64,000 nt of DNA from Serendipita indica DSM 11827 (Eukaryota > Basidiomycota > Agaricomycetes > Sebacinales > Serendipitaceae), in assembly GCA_910890315.1 (NCBI GenBank), contig CAJVGD010000012.1:248001-312000 (forward strand). The letters are read 5' to 3'. The notes beneath the pieces were generated by a model. It saw nothing but the letters and a program-made list of their open reading frames with translations, did not search any database and was not told the origin of the DNA. The position numbers were made by a program, and so were the translations under genes. Position 1 is the stretch's first letter. The number at the start of each line of letters is the position of its first letter. Of the stretch, positions 14,662 through 26,689 are shown one piece after another.

Positions 14662-16251
14662 TTAGATCCAGACACCTCCAGACACCATAGCACGAGACGT
14701 TGGCGTTCCTTGAGAGCCCGAGATGGCGATGAGCCCAATGACTGGGTCGTGAATATCCGTCGCATTGGGAATATGATTGTGTGTGCACATTTGAACAGGA
14801 TGGTCGATAAAGTATTCAGGAAGATTGCCCTCTGACTTGGGCGCTCTGAGGAACACGCGGATGGCATGCTTTGGCATGTCAGTAACGTCGTCTGTACAAG
14901 CATTCAAAGACACTCACCCGTATCTCGAGATGATCTGGAACGCTCCAGCTCGTCTCACCACCCTCTCGGAAACTCTTTAGCGTTCCATTGTATACCCTCC
15001 GTGCGAGTACGCTATCCCTGGTCGACGATTTGTCGTCCGAACCCGGAGATGGTGGAGGTGTTGGATACGATTCGTCTTCGATGCGTGAAATTTCACCCGT
15101 GGCGATGATTCCCTCTCGTAGACTGATGAACCCGCCGGCGTGAATAAAGGTCGACTTGATTAATTGGACAATAAGCGAATTTGTAACATAAGGAAGCAAC
15201 GGCGAGCTTCCGGGGAAAGCGAGTTGGAACGGTATCGGAGCGGCTGACGCGTAAACTTTGGGCAAGGGCAGAATGAGCTAAATGGAAAGAAAGAGGCGGT
15301 CACGTCAGTACGAGCATGAGCAATGAAAAAAAGAGGCTGACGTTGATGGCATCGTTGGACAAGTCCTGACTGGATTGCTCGGCTTTGGCTTGTGTGCATC
15401 TGGGCAGGATTGGGATGGTCTCCCATTGCACCAAGGCGGGGGGTTCAGTGTATGACCCAGACGTCCTCTGTGGAGTCTCTGGTGGTGTAGACCTTGGCAA
15501 ATACAAGACCATGGTCTTCAGTCTGGGTGGGGCATAGTGTCAGATGGCCAGAAACGTGTGACATCAAGAGCATCGACTTGCCGCTCGTGTCTCCTGAGTC
15601 CTTTGCGGAAAAGGTCAACTTTAACGTAGTATGTGACATCTGCATTCAAGCCGGGGTGGACGGTTGCATACGAATGCGGCAATGGTGGATGCACGTTCGT
15701 CGGGATGCGAAATGAAAACGAGAAGTCTTGCGGCGTGTCTGGGCATGCCGATCCATCTGATCGAGTCCATAGAACTTCCGTCATAGACAAGAGCTTCTTG
15801 GTGCTACTGTAGACGTTCATCCCACGCTCGACAACGTTAGTGTTGCAGGCGCCTTCCAACTGCAGATAAAAAGTTTGTCAGGATAGACTCTTGTGGATGT
15901 AGAAGCACTTACGGTAACGGAGAGTTTGGCTGCTGCCTTGAAATCCTTGACAGTGACTTTTCCCTCTACGACGCCGTCCATACCATAGCAGGGAACCTTG
16001 ATTGGGAAGCGTTTTCTGCCCATATTGAGTTCTAGACGTTCAGAGGTGAAAATGTAGTCGACCGGCTGCATGGAGCTGGACGCTCTGGCCGAGGCGAGGG
16101 GTTCGAGGAGCATTATCCGCTCGTCTGCAGCTGCGTTTCTAGAGTAGTTTGGGAGTTCACCATCGTCGTTTGTAGAGGTGGTGATTGTCGTAAATGCCGG
16201 TGGTGGATCCAAGTACGAAGGAGGTGAGGGGGGTCGTTCAATGGCTGCCAT
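14662..16251 (-). CDS. Alpha-arrestin-like protein with PPxY motif
   Basis: Several exons join into an arrestin-type beta-sandwich protein. The N-terminus (MAAIERPPSPPSY) holds a PPxY motif at residues 10-13, and ELPNYSR gives an LPxY variant near residue 35; both are known ligands of WW domains in Rsp5/NEDD4 ubiquitin ligases. Arrestin-N features follow: IFTSERLELNMG, VVEGKVTVKDFKAAAKLSV, then DFSFSFRIPTNVHPPLPHS and ADVTYYVKVDLFRKG. The C-terminal sandwich includes IPFQLAFPGSSPLL and SWSVPDHLEIR, ending MVSGGVWI before a TAA at 14662. By analogy it may be an adaptor that steers a ligase to membrane cargo. Family assignment rests on pattern, not on a search. It is divergent to UTP20. Confidence 0.7.
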
Positions 16252-16643
16252 TATAATGAATAAACTAGTATCAGCGAGCTTTCGAAAGGCAGAGTTATAT
16301 GGACGTGGGAGGGGCCAAGATGCAGGCTGGGCGTCGTCCGAGACGGTCACGGTCACGGTCACCGATTACAGTATCCACTCAAGTCCCCACGAGGGTTTAC
16401 CCAAAATAGTGCTCGTGTGACCGCGAATTTGCGGGTCCGGAGCCTTTATTCGTAAGAGGCGGCACGAGACGCCGGCTAGACTCCCACTAGGGCCAAGGAA
16501 TTCACCGCTCGGAAATCTCCGTCGAATATTCCAATAATTCTCTTCACTGGTTTCTGTCGAAACTTGTCGATGTGCGGGGGGATGGTCGGTGGTCAACACT
16601 TGAACTCGCCACCGTCACACGTTGGTGGCCAAAATAGCTGCCC
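16252..16643. promoter_or_regulatory. Divergent promoter region, arrestin-like gene / UTP20
   Basis: About 390 bases between opposite-facing start codons. Both promoters must lie here. I see no clear TATA box. Confidence 0.45.
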
Positions 16644-19600
16644 ATGAGCACCGATGATCCAGTCGGAGTGCAAAAACGATTCAAGGTGGCTCATTTGACT
16701 CTCTAAATACGCGTCATAATCGCTAAATACATCCAAAACAGCACCGCTCGTACCAAGCCCAGGTCAAAGACGTCCATTTACCATCGCCACTCGCGCAAAA
16801 TGCAGCAGACCAGCCATTATCGGTTCATTCTCTTCATTTTTGATTGATTTTGGCTCATTCTACCTCAGGACAACGAGTCCCACTTCCAACTCGCGCTCGA
16901 CCATTGGAAACAGCTAAACCTTTCGCCTGCCTTTCTCCAGTATGCAAAAAAGACAGAACAGCTTGCTGCATCTCTTCCTCTTCTGCTTCACAACTGGCAG
17001 CTTGTTGTGGATCTATGGATAGAAGCCATGGCAGAGGCAGACCTCGAATCAAAGCAGCCGTTACTTGAGTATGTACAAATGTCCAGCGAGTAAATGATAT
17101 GCTGATCTCATATCTTTTCAGTCTCATGCAAAAACTCCTCCATGATCTTCGGACAACCCTCATCCCAAAATTTGAATCTATTTGGGATACGCTACTCGCA
17201 CAGGCAACGCGTCTACTTTCACCGTCCACACTCGAGACGTACACACAAACTCTTTCTGCATGTCTGAAGCATCTCCTTCTCCCTACCCCCAGTCTCGCCT
17301 CCTTTACATGGGATGCATTGAGCGCAACGATGAAAAAATGTCGTCCTGACATACGAAGACTACTAGCAGAAGTCTGGGGTACCACACTGCGCAAATTCAA
17401 GTCGGAACAAAAGCGCCATGCCACCGACGCGCTTGTTGGCTCACTGGACACACTTTCAGATACTATCGCATGGATATACATCATAAGCGTTCGATCAACA
17501 TCTTTGACACTGCATACTGCTGCTTTACCGCTACTCGAATTGTTATTGGAGAATGCCCTCGTTGCAGACGATTTCGAGCCCATTTACAAGCTCGTGCGAC
17601 GGGTGTTGACCGCAACGATGCATTATTGCTCCGTCGAGTCTTTTCAACCCATCACGAACATCTTTGTCTCGCGCATACACGCCCTCGCGGAGCCATTTGA
17701 CGAAAAGCGAACACAGAGGTTGCTTCGCATATCATTGGTGATATTCGCGTTTCGCAAGGGTAAGCAGGCAGAAGCAATGGCAAACAGTACGGATTCTCCT
17801 CCTACCCCTTATGGCCACTCACCAGCCTACAGCCGATCAACTTGCATCTGTGCTCTCCAAGCTGTCTTCATTCCCGCTTACCTTATCTTTGAAAAGAGAT
17901 GTTGCTGCCATGATCGTAGCATGTTTGAAAGGCGGAGAGCTTGCACTCTGGGTACGAGGTCGCTCCGCTCTGGAGCATATCTGGAAGGTAAGTCGCACTG
18001 TATCATCCACATTGCACAGCTAAGCTACGTGGTAGGATGTAGAGGCCGGTTACTGGGTAGCAGAGGCACTCTCGGCTCTTGACCAGTCTAAGGGTTGGAG
18101 ATCGTTCATCCTACCACAGGTCCAAAAGTAGGCGAATTTTGGAAATTGAAGTAATCTCTGACATTCCTTAGGGTTACTGTTGCGCACATCGCCTCACATT
18201 CAGCCGCTACCTTGAGACTCTTGCGCATGCTGGTAGAGAGTAAGCGAATAGTGCTCGAAGATGCGACTTGGAAGAAAGCGATCCAGAAATCTTGCGCGCG
18301 AGAAATTGCTGGACGAATGGAAGCTCAACGATAAATCCTCTATTCAGCTTCACCACATTCTCGCCCTCGTCCCACAGCTGCCATCTCTTGCACCCTCCAT
18401 CGCATCCATTGTCGACAACATTGTTTCTTTGGATGTGAATCCAATTCAAAACTATATGGAAACGGCTGCCAACGCCTCGTGGTTCTTTGGATCCTGCCTG
18501 CTCGTCTTGGGCGAGATGGACGAGTTACCCCCTGATTCCAAGGTCGACGTATGGCTACAGCATGCATTGACGCACTATAGCTGGAGCTCGCCGGTACTTG
18601 AAGGAGTAGCCAGCTTAGCAAAGCACGCGTGAGTTCCGCCTCCCCGCATCACCTATGAAACTGATCAGAAGCACGCAGTGCAAACCCAATCAATTTTGTG
18701 GATGCCTTCGAAATGCTCAAAGCTTCTGTCATGTCTCACGTTGGGGCGTTGCGATACAATGCCCTGCGCATTCTTGCTTCTGACCTTGTTGTGCGAGACT
18801 CGTCGCAAGACCTTGCAGTGACCGCATGTCTTCAAGCCGAAGAGGTTGAAATCTCTGCAACACGGGCCCCTGAACGAGTACTGAAGACGGGGAAAGTGGG
18901 CAATGCAGCCCCGGTCGGACAGTCTGCCGGCGCCGCAGAACTTTGCATTCGTTGGCTCGTTGGTACGTCGAGTTCATTTTACTTGTGCAAATACTTATGC
19001 CGATTTAGGTCAGTTCAAGGTCAACCTCATGCCAGTGTGGAAAGCGACTTCGCAGGCCTTGATCGATGTAGCGAATCGGTCGAGCGAAGAGTTATGGGAT
19101 ATCATGGGGCCAGAGATACAGGCGATCTTTGCAGGGGCCCTGCTCCAGGATCGTCCCACATGGATTGTAGAGGACGAGGACGATCGGGAAGTGCAAGAAG
19201 AAGAGAAGACGTGGCGCAATCCTGGGCTACAAGAAACTCTAGAGGCGATGAAAGGCGCAATTCAAGAGGACGAAGTGATGACTCTTGTGAAGGCGAGTCG
19301 CGCAAATACTAATGCTTCCTTCCTAATCCTTGGATAGGCTCAGGTCATCTCCGAGAGAATCGACGTGGAGAACTACGAGAAGCAACTTCTCAAGACCCTC
19401 GAAGGATGCTCATCGCTTGCGGAACGACATAACCGCGAACTCATCCCACTGTTCCTTTCGTTCGTCTCTCCAAGTGGCGCCAAGAAAGCATCAGGACACA
19501 ATCTCGCATCATGGTTATCTCTTCTATCCAAGTTCAACAATCCGAGGGCGGTCGTCTCAGCGGACGAACTTCGCGCGACGTATATCTCCTTGCTCTCCCA

Positions 19601-22600
19601 TCCCGATCGCCATCTCCAAACCCTTGCTGTCGATTGTATGCTTTCATACAAGAGCAAGGCGCTTACTACGCATAAGGATACTATCCGAGGCCTGCTCGAG
19701 GATAGTCAATGGAAGGAGCACCTTACTGGACTTGATCTGGGATCGACAGTGCAGCCGTCTGAAAGAGAAGAATTTGTCGAATTTCTGATTCGACTGTTCT
19801 ACGGAATGATGCGTGAACGACGAGGACGGAACAAGTTGCAGGAACGACGGACAGCTCTCATCAATTCCTTGCGACAATGTCACGACTCGGAGCTCGGGAC
19901 GCTTGTTCATCTTATGCTGGAGCCATTTGAAATGGCAGATTTCATGGCTATTGATGGAGGGTTGCAAGTTCGACCCCTCCCAGCTTCGATGACTAGCAAG
20001 CAGCAAGTTGGGTTCCTAGTTCTGCTCGCAGAGGTTGATCGAATCCTCGGCGTCAAGCTTACTGCGTACATCTCGGGTCTTCTCCACGCAGTCACGATGA
20101 TTGTTGCAAACGCACAAAAAGTTCTAGAAGAGAATCGACAAGTCATCGAAGAGGACCAGGACGAAAGAGACGGAGACAATGAGGACGAGAATATACTAGA
20201 AGATGTTCCTGGACAACTTCCTCTCAAGGTCGCTCGAAATCTTCGACAACTGGGGATCAAGCGCTTCACAGATCCATTCCGCCTTCCTATCGAATACGAC
20301 TTTCGCCCGTTCCTACCGACTGCCTTTTCCGCGTTTATTTCCTGCCGTCTACCGGCTTTCGAACAAGAGAACTCTCAATCACCCTCCTCGCTCATGGAAC
20401 TGTTCCATGTGTGGAGCACTCACCCGTCATATGCTGCATTTTTAGCGGACTACGACTCACGAGTCTTGCCCAAGATCTATGGCTGCCTCATCACGCCAAA
20501 TGTCAAGCCAGTGGTCATCATGCGTGTATTTGATATTGCCGAGAACATCTTCGCACATGCCACCACAGAGCAGCTTATCGTGGAAGCCCTTGTGCAGCCG
20601 CATACATCCATCCTCATCGACAACCTCACCGTCATGATACAGGAGAGTGCAAAGACGGGTGCGGTCACATCCAACGTCTCGCATAGGCAAATATCTGTTC
20701 TGCGCATGATCTCCGATCATGTGCGAGATGTCTCTCAAGCGATAGGCTTGCTGAAGCTCCTCCTACCCCTTCTTCGCAAACCTTCTAGCAAGGTCAACGA
20801 GAGTGCAAAGGTGGACCTATTGCAAGTGGTCGCACGGCTTGTATTATTGCTACCTATGGAGAACCCAGAGACGACCACTTTGACCACCGCCACGTTCGAG
20901 CATGTCTCGCAGCTTTTGCAAACCCTACGAGGTCGAGCTGCCCGTACGTCGGCCACTAAAGTGTTCACTGCTCTCGGGGCCAAGGATCCACAGATGGAGA
21001 AACTGTCATCTGTGATCGAGGCCTTGAATTCTTTCGACCCGCGTCGGCCAGAGGAACCCGACTTTGATCGGCGAATGGACGCGTTTACCCTCCTAAATGA
21101 GGAACTATACCTCCACTTCACAGTATCTCAATGGACTCCTATCCTGCATAATATGCTCCATTTCATTCACGATCAGAACGAGCTTTCTATCCGAACCAAT
21201 GCGGCATTCTCGATGAGACGATTCATCGAGAGGATGGAAAAGGTCAATACGACCGAGTTTCAACGACTCTTTGGTCGTGTGCTTCTGTCCGGGCTGAAGG
21301 GTGGCCTCCGTTCCAAGCACGAGGTTGTCAGGACAGAACTCATTTCCGTTCTTTCTTATGCAATCAAACAATGCCCAACGCTTCCGAGCCTCGAAGATAT
21401 GACACCCCTTCTCGCCAACGGAGATGAAGAGGCCAACTTTTTCAACAATGTTGCCCACATCCAGATTCATCGTCGCACCCGTGCACTGAGAAGACTTGCC
21501 GAATTTTGTGATCAAGGGCAACTGCGATCCTCCACGCTATTCGAGATATTCGTCCCAATCGTTGGTCACTACATAGGGGAGGAGAACCACGACCATCTTT
21601 TGGTCAATGAGGCCATCACCACTCTCGGCCACATATCTCGACAGCTCATTTGGAGTCGCTATTACAGTCTAGTTCAGCGATACTTGAAGGCGGTGAAGGA
21701 CAAGAAGTTGCCCGAAAAAGCTGCGATTCGTACCGTCGTCATTATCCTGGACAGCTTTCACTTCAGAATGGAGGAGGATGTCCCTGAGCCTGTTCAAGAG
21801 GAGGAAGATGGCGACGAGGAAGGGGCTGAAGAAATCGTGCAGTCGGTCCCAGAAACAAAGATTGCTGATGCCGTCAACGGACGTCTTCTCCCTGCCTTGC
21901 TCAACTTTATGGAGAAACGAGAGGAAACGGAAGATACTCTTCGCTTGCCTATGGCCGTTGGGGTAGTCAAGGTCGCACTGCACCTCCCCGCCGAGAAACA
22001 ACGTGCACAGATCACCCGGCTGATCACCATTGTCAGTCAAGCCTTACGCAGCAAGTCGAGCGAGACAAGAGACACAGCAAGAGAGGTCCTCTGCAAGGTT
22101 CTAGTCTCTACAGGCCCCTCTTATCTCCCCGTTATTATCAAGGAGTTGCGTGTGGCTCTGACTCGAGGACCGCAGTTGCATATTCTTGCGGTGACATGTC
22201 ATTCGCTTATCCACCATATCACCTCCGATGCTGGATTAGCCAACACCGATGGAATCTTGGACGAAGTTGCGGCTAGCGTCGCGGAAGTGTCGGCGGAGGT
22301 CATCTTTGGGCAATCAGGGAAGGACACGCAAGGAGGATTTCAAGACAAAAGATTCGGGAAGTTCGTAGTGCGTCGTCCAAAGGGCTTGATGCAATGACGA
22401 TTCTCGCCCGCTTCGTGTCTCCTTCTGTTGTTAGCCAACGTCTGCTACCGCTGAAGTCGATCATGTACGAGACACAGGCTGCCAAGGTGATGCAGCTTGT
22501 CGACGAGACTCTAAAACGTCTCTCGAGTGGACTAAACAGCAATCCCTCCCTGGACCCAAACGCACTACTCTCCCTCTGTCATACGTTGATCAGCCAAAAC

Positions 22601-24944
22601 GCCAAATTCCTCCAGGAGAAACCAGAGCTGAATCGCAAAGGGAAGAAAAACGATTACGTCGTGCAGACAAAACGAGACCTACCTCAGGCCACGAAGCACT
22701 ACGCACACAACTCGTATCGATTCACCGTGCTTGGACTAGATCTGTTGACGGTCGCATTTCGTCGCAACAGGTTCGACTTTCATGATGAAGGCATCATTTC
22801 TCGCCTGGAACCACTTGTCAGTTTGATCGGGAATACGCTCTATTCCTCGGCAACAGCAGTGGTAATCAATGGCTTGAAAGCGATCTCATCCATTGTTAAG
22901 GCACCTCTGAAGTCTGTACCGAAGTCACTGCTTGTTATCACCCGACAGCAGGTCAACATTATACGACAATCTGGTAGCGCAGAATCAGAGGTGGCGCAGG
23001 CCGCGCTCAAATCTCTGGCCACTACCCTTCGAGAGTGTCCGTCGGCCCAGCTCAAAGAACAGGACCTTCAGTTCCTCCTCGAGTTTATGGTACCAGACCT
23101 TGAAGAGCCTGAGAGACAAGCTTCTGTGTTTGCACTCTTGCGCGCTATCATCCAACGCAAGTTGGTCGTCCCAGAAATCTACGACATGATGGACAAGATT
23201 GCGAACATCATGGTGACCAGTCAGTCGACACAAGTGCAGGAAGTGTGTCGCGGGATCATGCTCCAGTTTCTACTCGATTACCCGCAAGGCAAGGGACGGC
23301 TTCGAAAGCAGATGACCTTCCTGGCGAGTAACCTCAGCTACGTGTATGAGCCAGGAAGGATCTCTGTCATGATCCTGCTCGATGCAGTCCTCCTCAAATT
23401 CGATTCTTCTCTCCTCTCTGAATTCATTGATCTCTTCCTTGCGGCCCTGGTCATGGTCTTGGCAAACGACGAGTCGACCGTGTGCAAGGAAAAGGCGTCA
23501 GGACTCGTCAAGAAGCTCTACACCGTTATGAGCAACGAAGAAAGGCAGAAGACGCTCGAACGAGTCCATGCTTGGGCTAGTCAGACCACTCAAGCATCGC
23601 TCACCGGCGTCGCTTTCCAGGTTTACGGGCTTGCCGCCCAAGTCGCGATCGATAACATCGCCCAATACCTCGGCACTATTGTTGAGGATATCAACCATGC
23701 CATTGAGACTGCTCTGGAGCGATATGAGTCGCTCGTGACGCAGGATACGGATGCAATGGATGTCGACTTGGATTGGCAAGTCCCATATCAGGCGCTTGGG
23801 TTGCTCTCCAAGCTCTCCAAGGCGTTCATCGACAACGAGAGCCAAAGGACTCTACAAACGGAGATCGCTTGGGAGACGATAGTCGACTTGATGCTCTTCC
23901 CTCATGCTTGGGTCAGAGCAGCCGCATCCCGCCTGCTCGGGTCCTTCTACGCGTGGAAAATATCTTTTGGCCACCAATCCGACTCGCATCCAGCCTCACG
24001 CGCTGGCATGATCACCGTGGCCACCAATTCCTCGATTCAATTGCGGAGCGAGCATCTCGATCAACCTTTCGCTCTTCAGATCGTCAAAAACCTCGTCTTT
24101 CTAGGAAAGACATTCTATGGCACTCTAGATGCGACTCAAAATGCAGAAGATGATTCTGAGGACGAGAGTGAAGATGATGAAGGAGGCGAGAACGAAAGGG
24201 GAGAGCTGTCAAAGTTGGAGCGTATCAAGCGAGCACCCTTACCTTGGCTCTTCTCCAAACTCTCCTATCAAGTCCGAACCGCTCACCTCAAGCGTCGGAA
24301 CACGTTTGCTGCTTCTGTACGGCCTTTTATTCTCCTTTAAACGCCATACTTACTGGTCTACAGAAGAAGTGGCATCTGGAACCCCTCTCAGTCTTGCAAT
24401 GGTTCGCGGCCATGGTCGCGCATATGGAAGCGGAGGATTTGGAGCGTTTCTTGAATCACGTGTTGACTCCGGTGTATCGCTTGTTGGAAGACGATACGAT
24501 ACGTGACGCTGGCATGGGTAAACGACTCGTCCTCGAAAAGTTGCTTTGGATTGACATTCTAGCAGATGAAGTGAAACTGGTGGCACAAGAGCTGCAAGAT
24601 CTTGTCCAGAGCAAGGTCGGCATCACCAAGTTTACGGCCGCGTACGGGCAAATCCGACAAGGTGCTCTGAACGTCCGACGGGAGCGCAAAGTCGCCCGCG
24701 CGATGCAGGTGAGTTTGCATAAGAAGAGGCGACTTTATGCTCAAAAGCTACAGGTCGCATCTGATCCTCAAGCAGCGGCAAAGAGACAGCTACAGCGGAA
24801 TATGGCGAAGAAGGAAAGCCGCAAACGCAAGTCGCAGGCATTCAGGTTTGTCGTGGTATTCTGTTCGTACTCGCAGAAGCTCACACTTGTCGCAGAGAGC
24901 ACAAGGTCTCTAACTATCCTTCCAAAAAACGACGCGTGGAATAG
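16644..24944 (+). CDS. UTP20: UTP20, U3 snoRNP / small-subunit processome HEAT-repeat scaffold
   Basis: Nucleolar scaffold for early 18S rRNA processing. Exon 1 begins at ATG 16644 (MSTDDPVGVQKRFK) and joins HRSYQAQVKDVHL across an intron ending at about 16740. Further family blocks are SHFQLALDHWKQLNLSPAFL, ENYEKQLLKTLEGCSSLAER, YRFTVLGLDLLTVAFRRNRF, LLDYPQGKGRLRKQM and FAASKKWHLEPLSVLQW. The C-terminus ends in a basic tail (KKESRKRKSQAFR..PSKKRRVE), a nuclear or nucleolar signal. About 2,550 residues, close to yeast Utp20 (2,493). One intron, 19293-19337, is GC-AG. Odd: at the A-run 22347-22350 the frame changes by one base within a conserved exon (..DK/KIREVRSASSKGLDAM..) with no room for an intron, so the sequence as given is not continuously open. 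Confidence 0.92.
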
Positions 24945-24998
24945 AGCAGGTGTATACTACACGGGTCATCTGGCTGTAGTCTATCCTTATTCCTGAAT

Positions 24999-25657
24999 TT
25001 AATCGTCCCTTGGCAGTCGCTTTGGCTTGATGTCCGAAAAGTCGACACCAGGTCTGTAGTTACAAGGTAGTTAGCGTTGCAAGGATAGAATATATAAGCC
25101 ACTGACCTGACGGGTAAGCCGGTTGAGATCAATGGCAGCCAAACTAGAACAAAATTAGCTCAAAGGCGATGAAAGAATAAAGAAGATCTAACCCTGGGTT
25201 CCTGACGCCCTTGACGGGATCCTTGCGAGCAGTCGACTCGAGACGATAGTTTGCGGCCTCTTCCTTTGCGTCGTTGATTCTGTGCAGGTTTTCTTCCATG
25301 ATAGCATCTCTCGAATCGATTGTTGACGCAATGTAGCGAGTGATGGGGTGCTTGTTATCCTTTACGTCGAAAAGTCCGGCCGCGTTCATTCCAACGAGAG
25401 CGACAAAGGCGGCACTGGTCAGGATGATCGGTCGAGAAGTCATTGCTACAAATCCGAAGATTAATTTTAAGCATTTCTCCTCAGTGCTTCTTACTCTCTT
25501 GTCGATATGTGAATGGATGCGCCTCTTCGTGATGGTGATGGTCGTGGTGGTGGTGCTCTCCATGTGCGTGAGATGAAGCTGAACGAGCGTATTTCGGCGC
25601 ATAACGTGCTGCCCGACGTTGAATCGTTGTGCACGCCCGCCGCGATATCGTCGACAT
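24999..25657 (-). CDS. Small mitochondrial-type membrane protein with His-rich segment
   Basis: ATG at 25657 opens MSTISRRACTTIQRRAARYA, an Arg-rich amphipathic start typical of a mitochondrial presequence. A His-rich stretch follows (HGEHHHHDHHHHEEAHP). Splicing at GTAAGA..TTGTAG joins TMTSRPIILTSAAFVALVGM, one membrane helix, then KHPITRYIASTIDSRDAI and a charged region; two more short exons end in PGVDFSDIKPKRLPRDD at 24999. The order of presequence, helix, P-x-T-R-Y-I and a helical tail recalls small fungal accessory subunits of respiratory complex I, but I cannot confirm this. About 150 residues. It converges on UTP20 with 54 bases between the stops. Confidence 0.6.
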
Positions 25658-26008
25658 GGTTGGGTCAAAGATACAACTTGGACTCGACCTTGGGTGACAA
25701 TGCACAAGAAATACAGTTTCTCTGTTTAGGATACCTATAGTGTCTTTCTAAAAGCGTTCGCTGCCGCAAATCAACATCACGGACCGCCTCTGTTGCAGTC
25801 TGCGTAGAATTATCAAATTGTAGCTGCTACGCCATTATTGGGGGGACCTTCGGGATGGATTTCCGCAACACTACCCACTCTCTTTCCCATCTTTGCACTA
25901 TTGCATCAAATGGAACTGCAATAAGGTGCCCTTTATGAAGCTAAAGTAGTCACCTTTTGATTATCACATCGAAGACCTTTGGTCAACTCATCCACAGATG
26001 TTTGAAAT
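25658..26008. other. Intergenic, 5' flank of the small mitochondrial-type gene
   Basis: About 350 bases upstream of the mitochondrial-type gene and downstream of the first BTB gene. No feature recognised. Confidence 0.45.
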
Positions 26009-26689
26009 TCAAGACAGTGGTAAACTTTCGTCTCGATTTTCTGACGGTGCTCCAAAATTTTGGGAGCAGCACGGCTCTACAAGCGGAGGCGACCAGGCAT
26101 TCAGCTTTGACCTGAACCACTCTAGCCTCTCCTTTCGAAGTTCGAGGAGTCCTATCATGATTCGTGCAGGTATATCACTGGATATTACGGTCTTGAGATG
26201 TTCGGTCAGATCGCCCTCGAGACATTCCCGCAAGGCGAGCCTTTTCTCAGCGATGAAGCCGAAGGCATCCGCAATAAGAAGGACAGGCAAGGGATATCTG
26301 ATATAGAGGGGTACGATTAGCTCGTCTTCTTCCAGATACCTCTCCGTTAGGACGCTGCGGAGCTGCTCGATGACGCCTTCCATTTCGTATCTCTTTGCAG
26401 TACGTAAAGTGGCTGTAAGTTGACCTAAGTCTGTAATCCGTGGACGGCATGGAGTTGGGTAAAGGTATTGCAATAAGCAAGTCAAAGTCTTCGCATCAGC
26501 TTCCACTCTGAGCGGCAAATGATTTGACTGAGGAGTTCCTTCGGATCCAATCTCGAACATTGTCTCGAAGAAGGGAGATGCGAGTCGGAGAATTAGACGG
26601 TGAACGTAGAAGATAGTGCCGTCTGTGGAGATGAGGCGAATGTCACCACTGCCAGCGGGAAATAGTGGAGATACTTGAGCATCGCTCAT
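26009..26689 (-). CDS. BTB/POZ domain protein 1
   Basis: Single-exon frame from ATG 26689. The N-terminal BTB fold is clear: GDIRLISTDGTIFYVHRLIL, LASPFFETMFEIG and, after a linker, LTCLLQYLYPTP. A helical region follows (RTAKRYEMEGVIEQLRSVL, YIRYPLPVLLIADAFGF) as in the large Agaricomycete BTB family. BTB proteins can dimerise or bring substrates to Cul3 ligases; no substrate domain such as Kelch or MATH is seen. At 226 residues it stops about 65 residues earlier than BTB 3 at 32.8 kb, which shares the same layout, so its C-terminus may be truncated or lie in an unfound exon. Confidence 0.85.
   Translation of the reverse strand: MSDAQVSPLFPAGSGDIRLISTDGTIFYVHRLILRLASPFFETMFEIGSEGTPQSNHLPLRVEADAKTLTCLLQYLYPTPCRPRITDLGQLTATLRTAKRYEMEGVIEQLRSVLTERYLEEDELIVPLYIRYPLPVLLIADAFGFIAEKRLALRECLEGDLTEHLKTVISSDIPARIMIGLLELRKERLEWFRSKLNAWSPPLVEPCCSQNFGAPSENRDESLPLS

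Noticed and set aside
17099-18082. 327-codon plus-strand frame as an independent gene
   Set aside because: Only its first 220 codons match UTP20; the rest runs through introns into a meaningless frame. It is an exon of UTP20.
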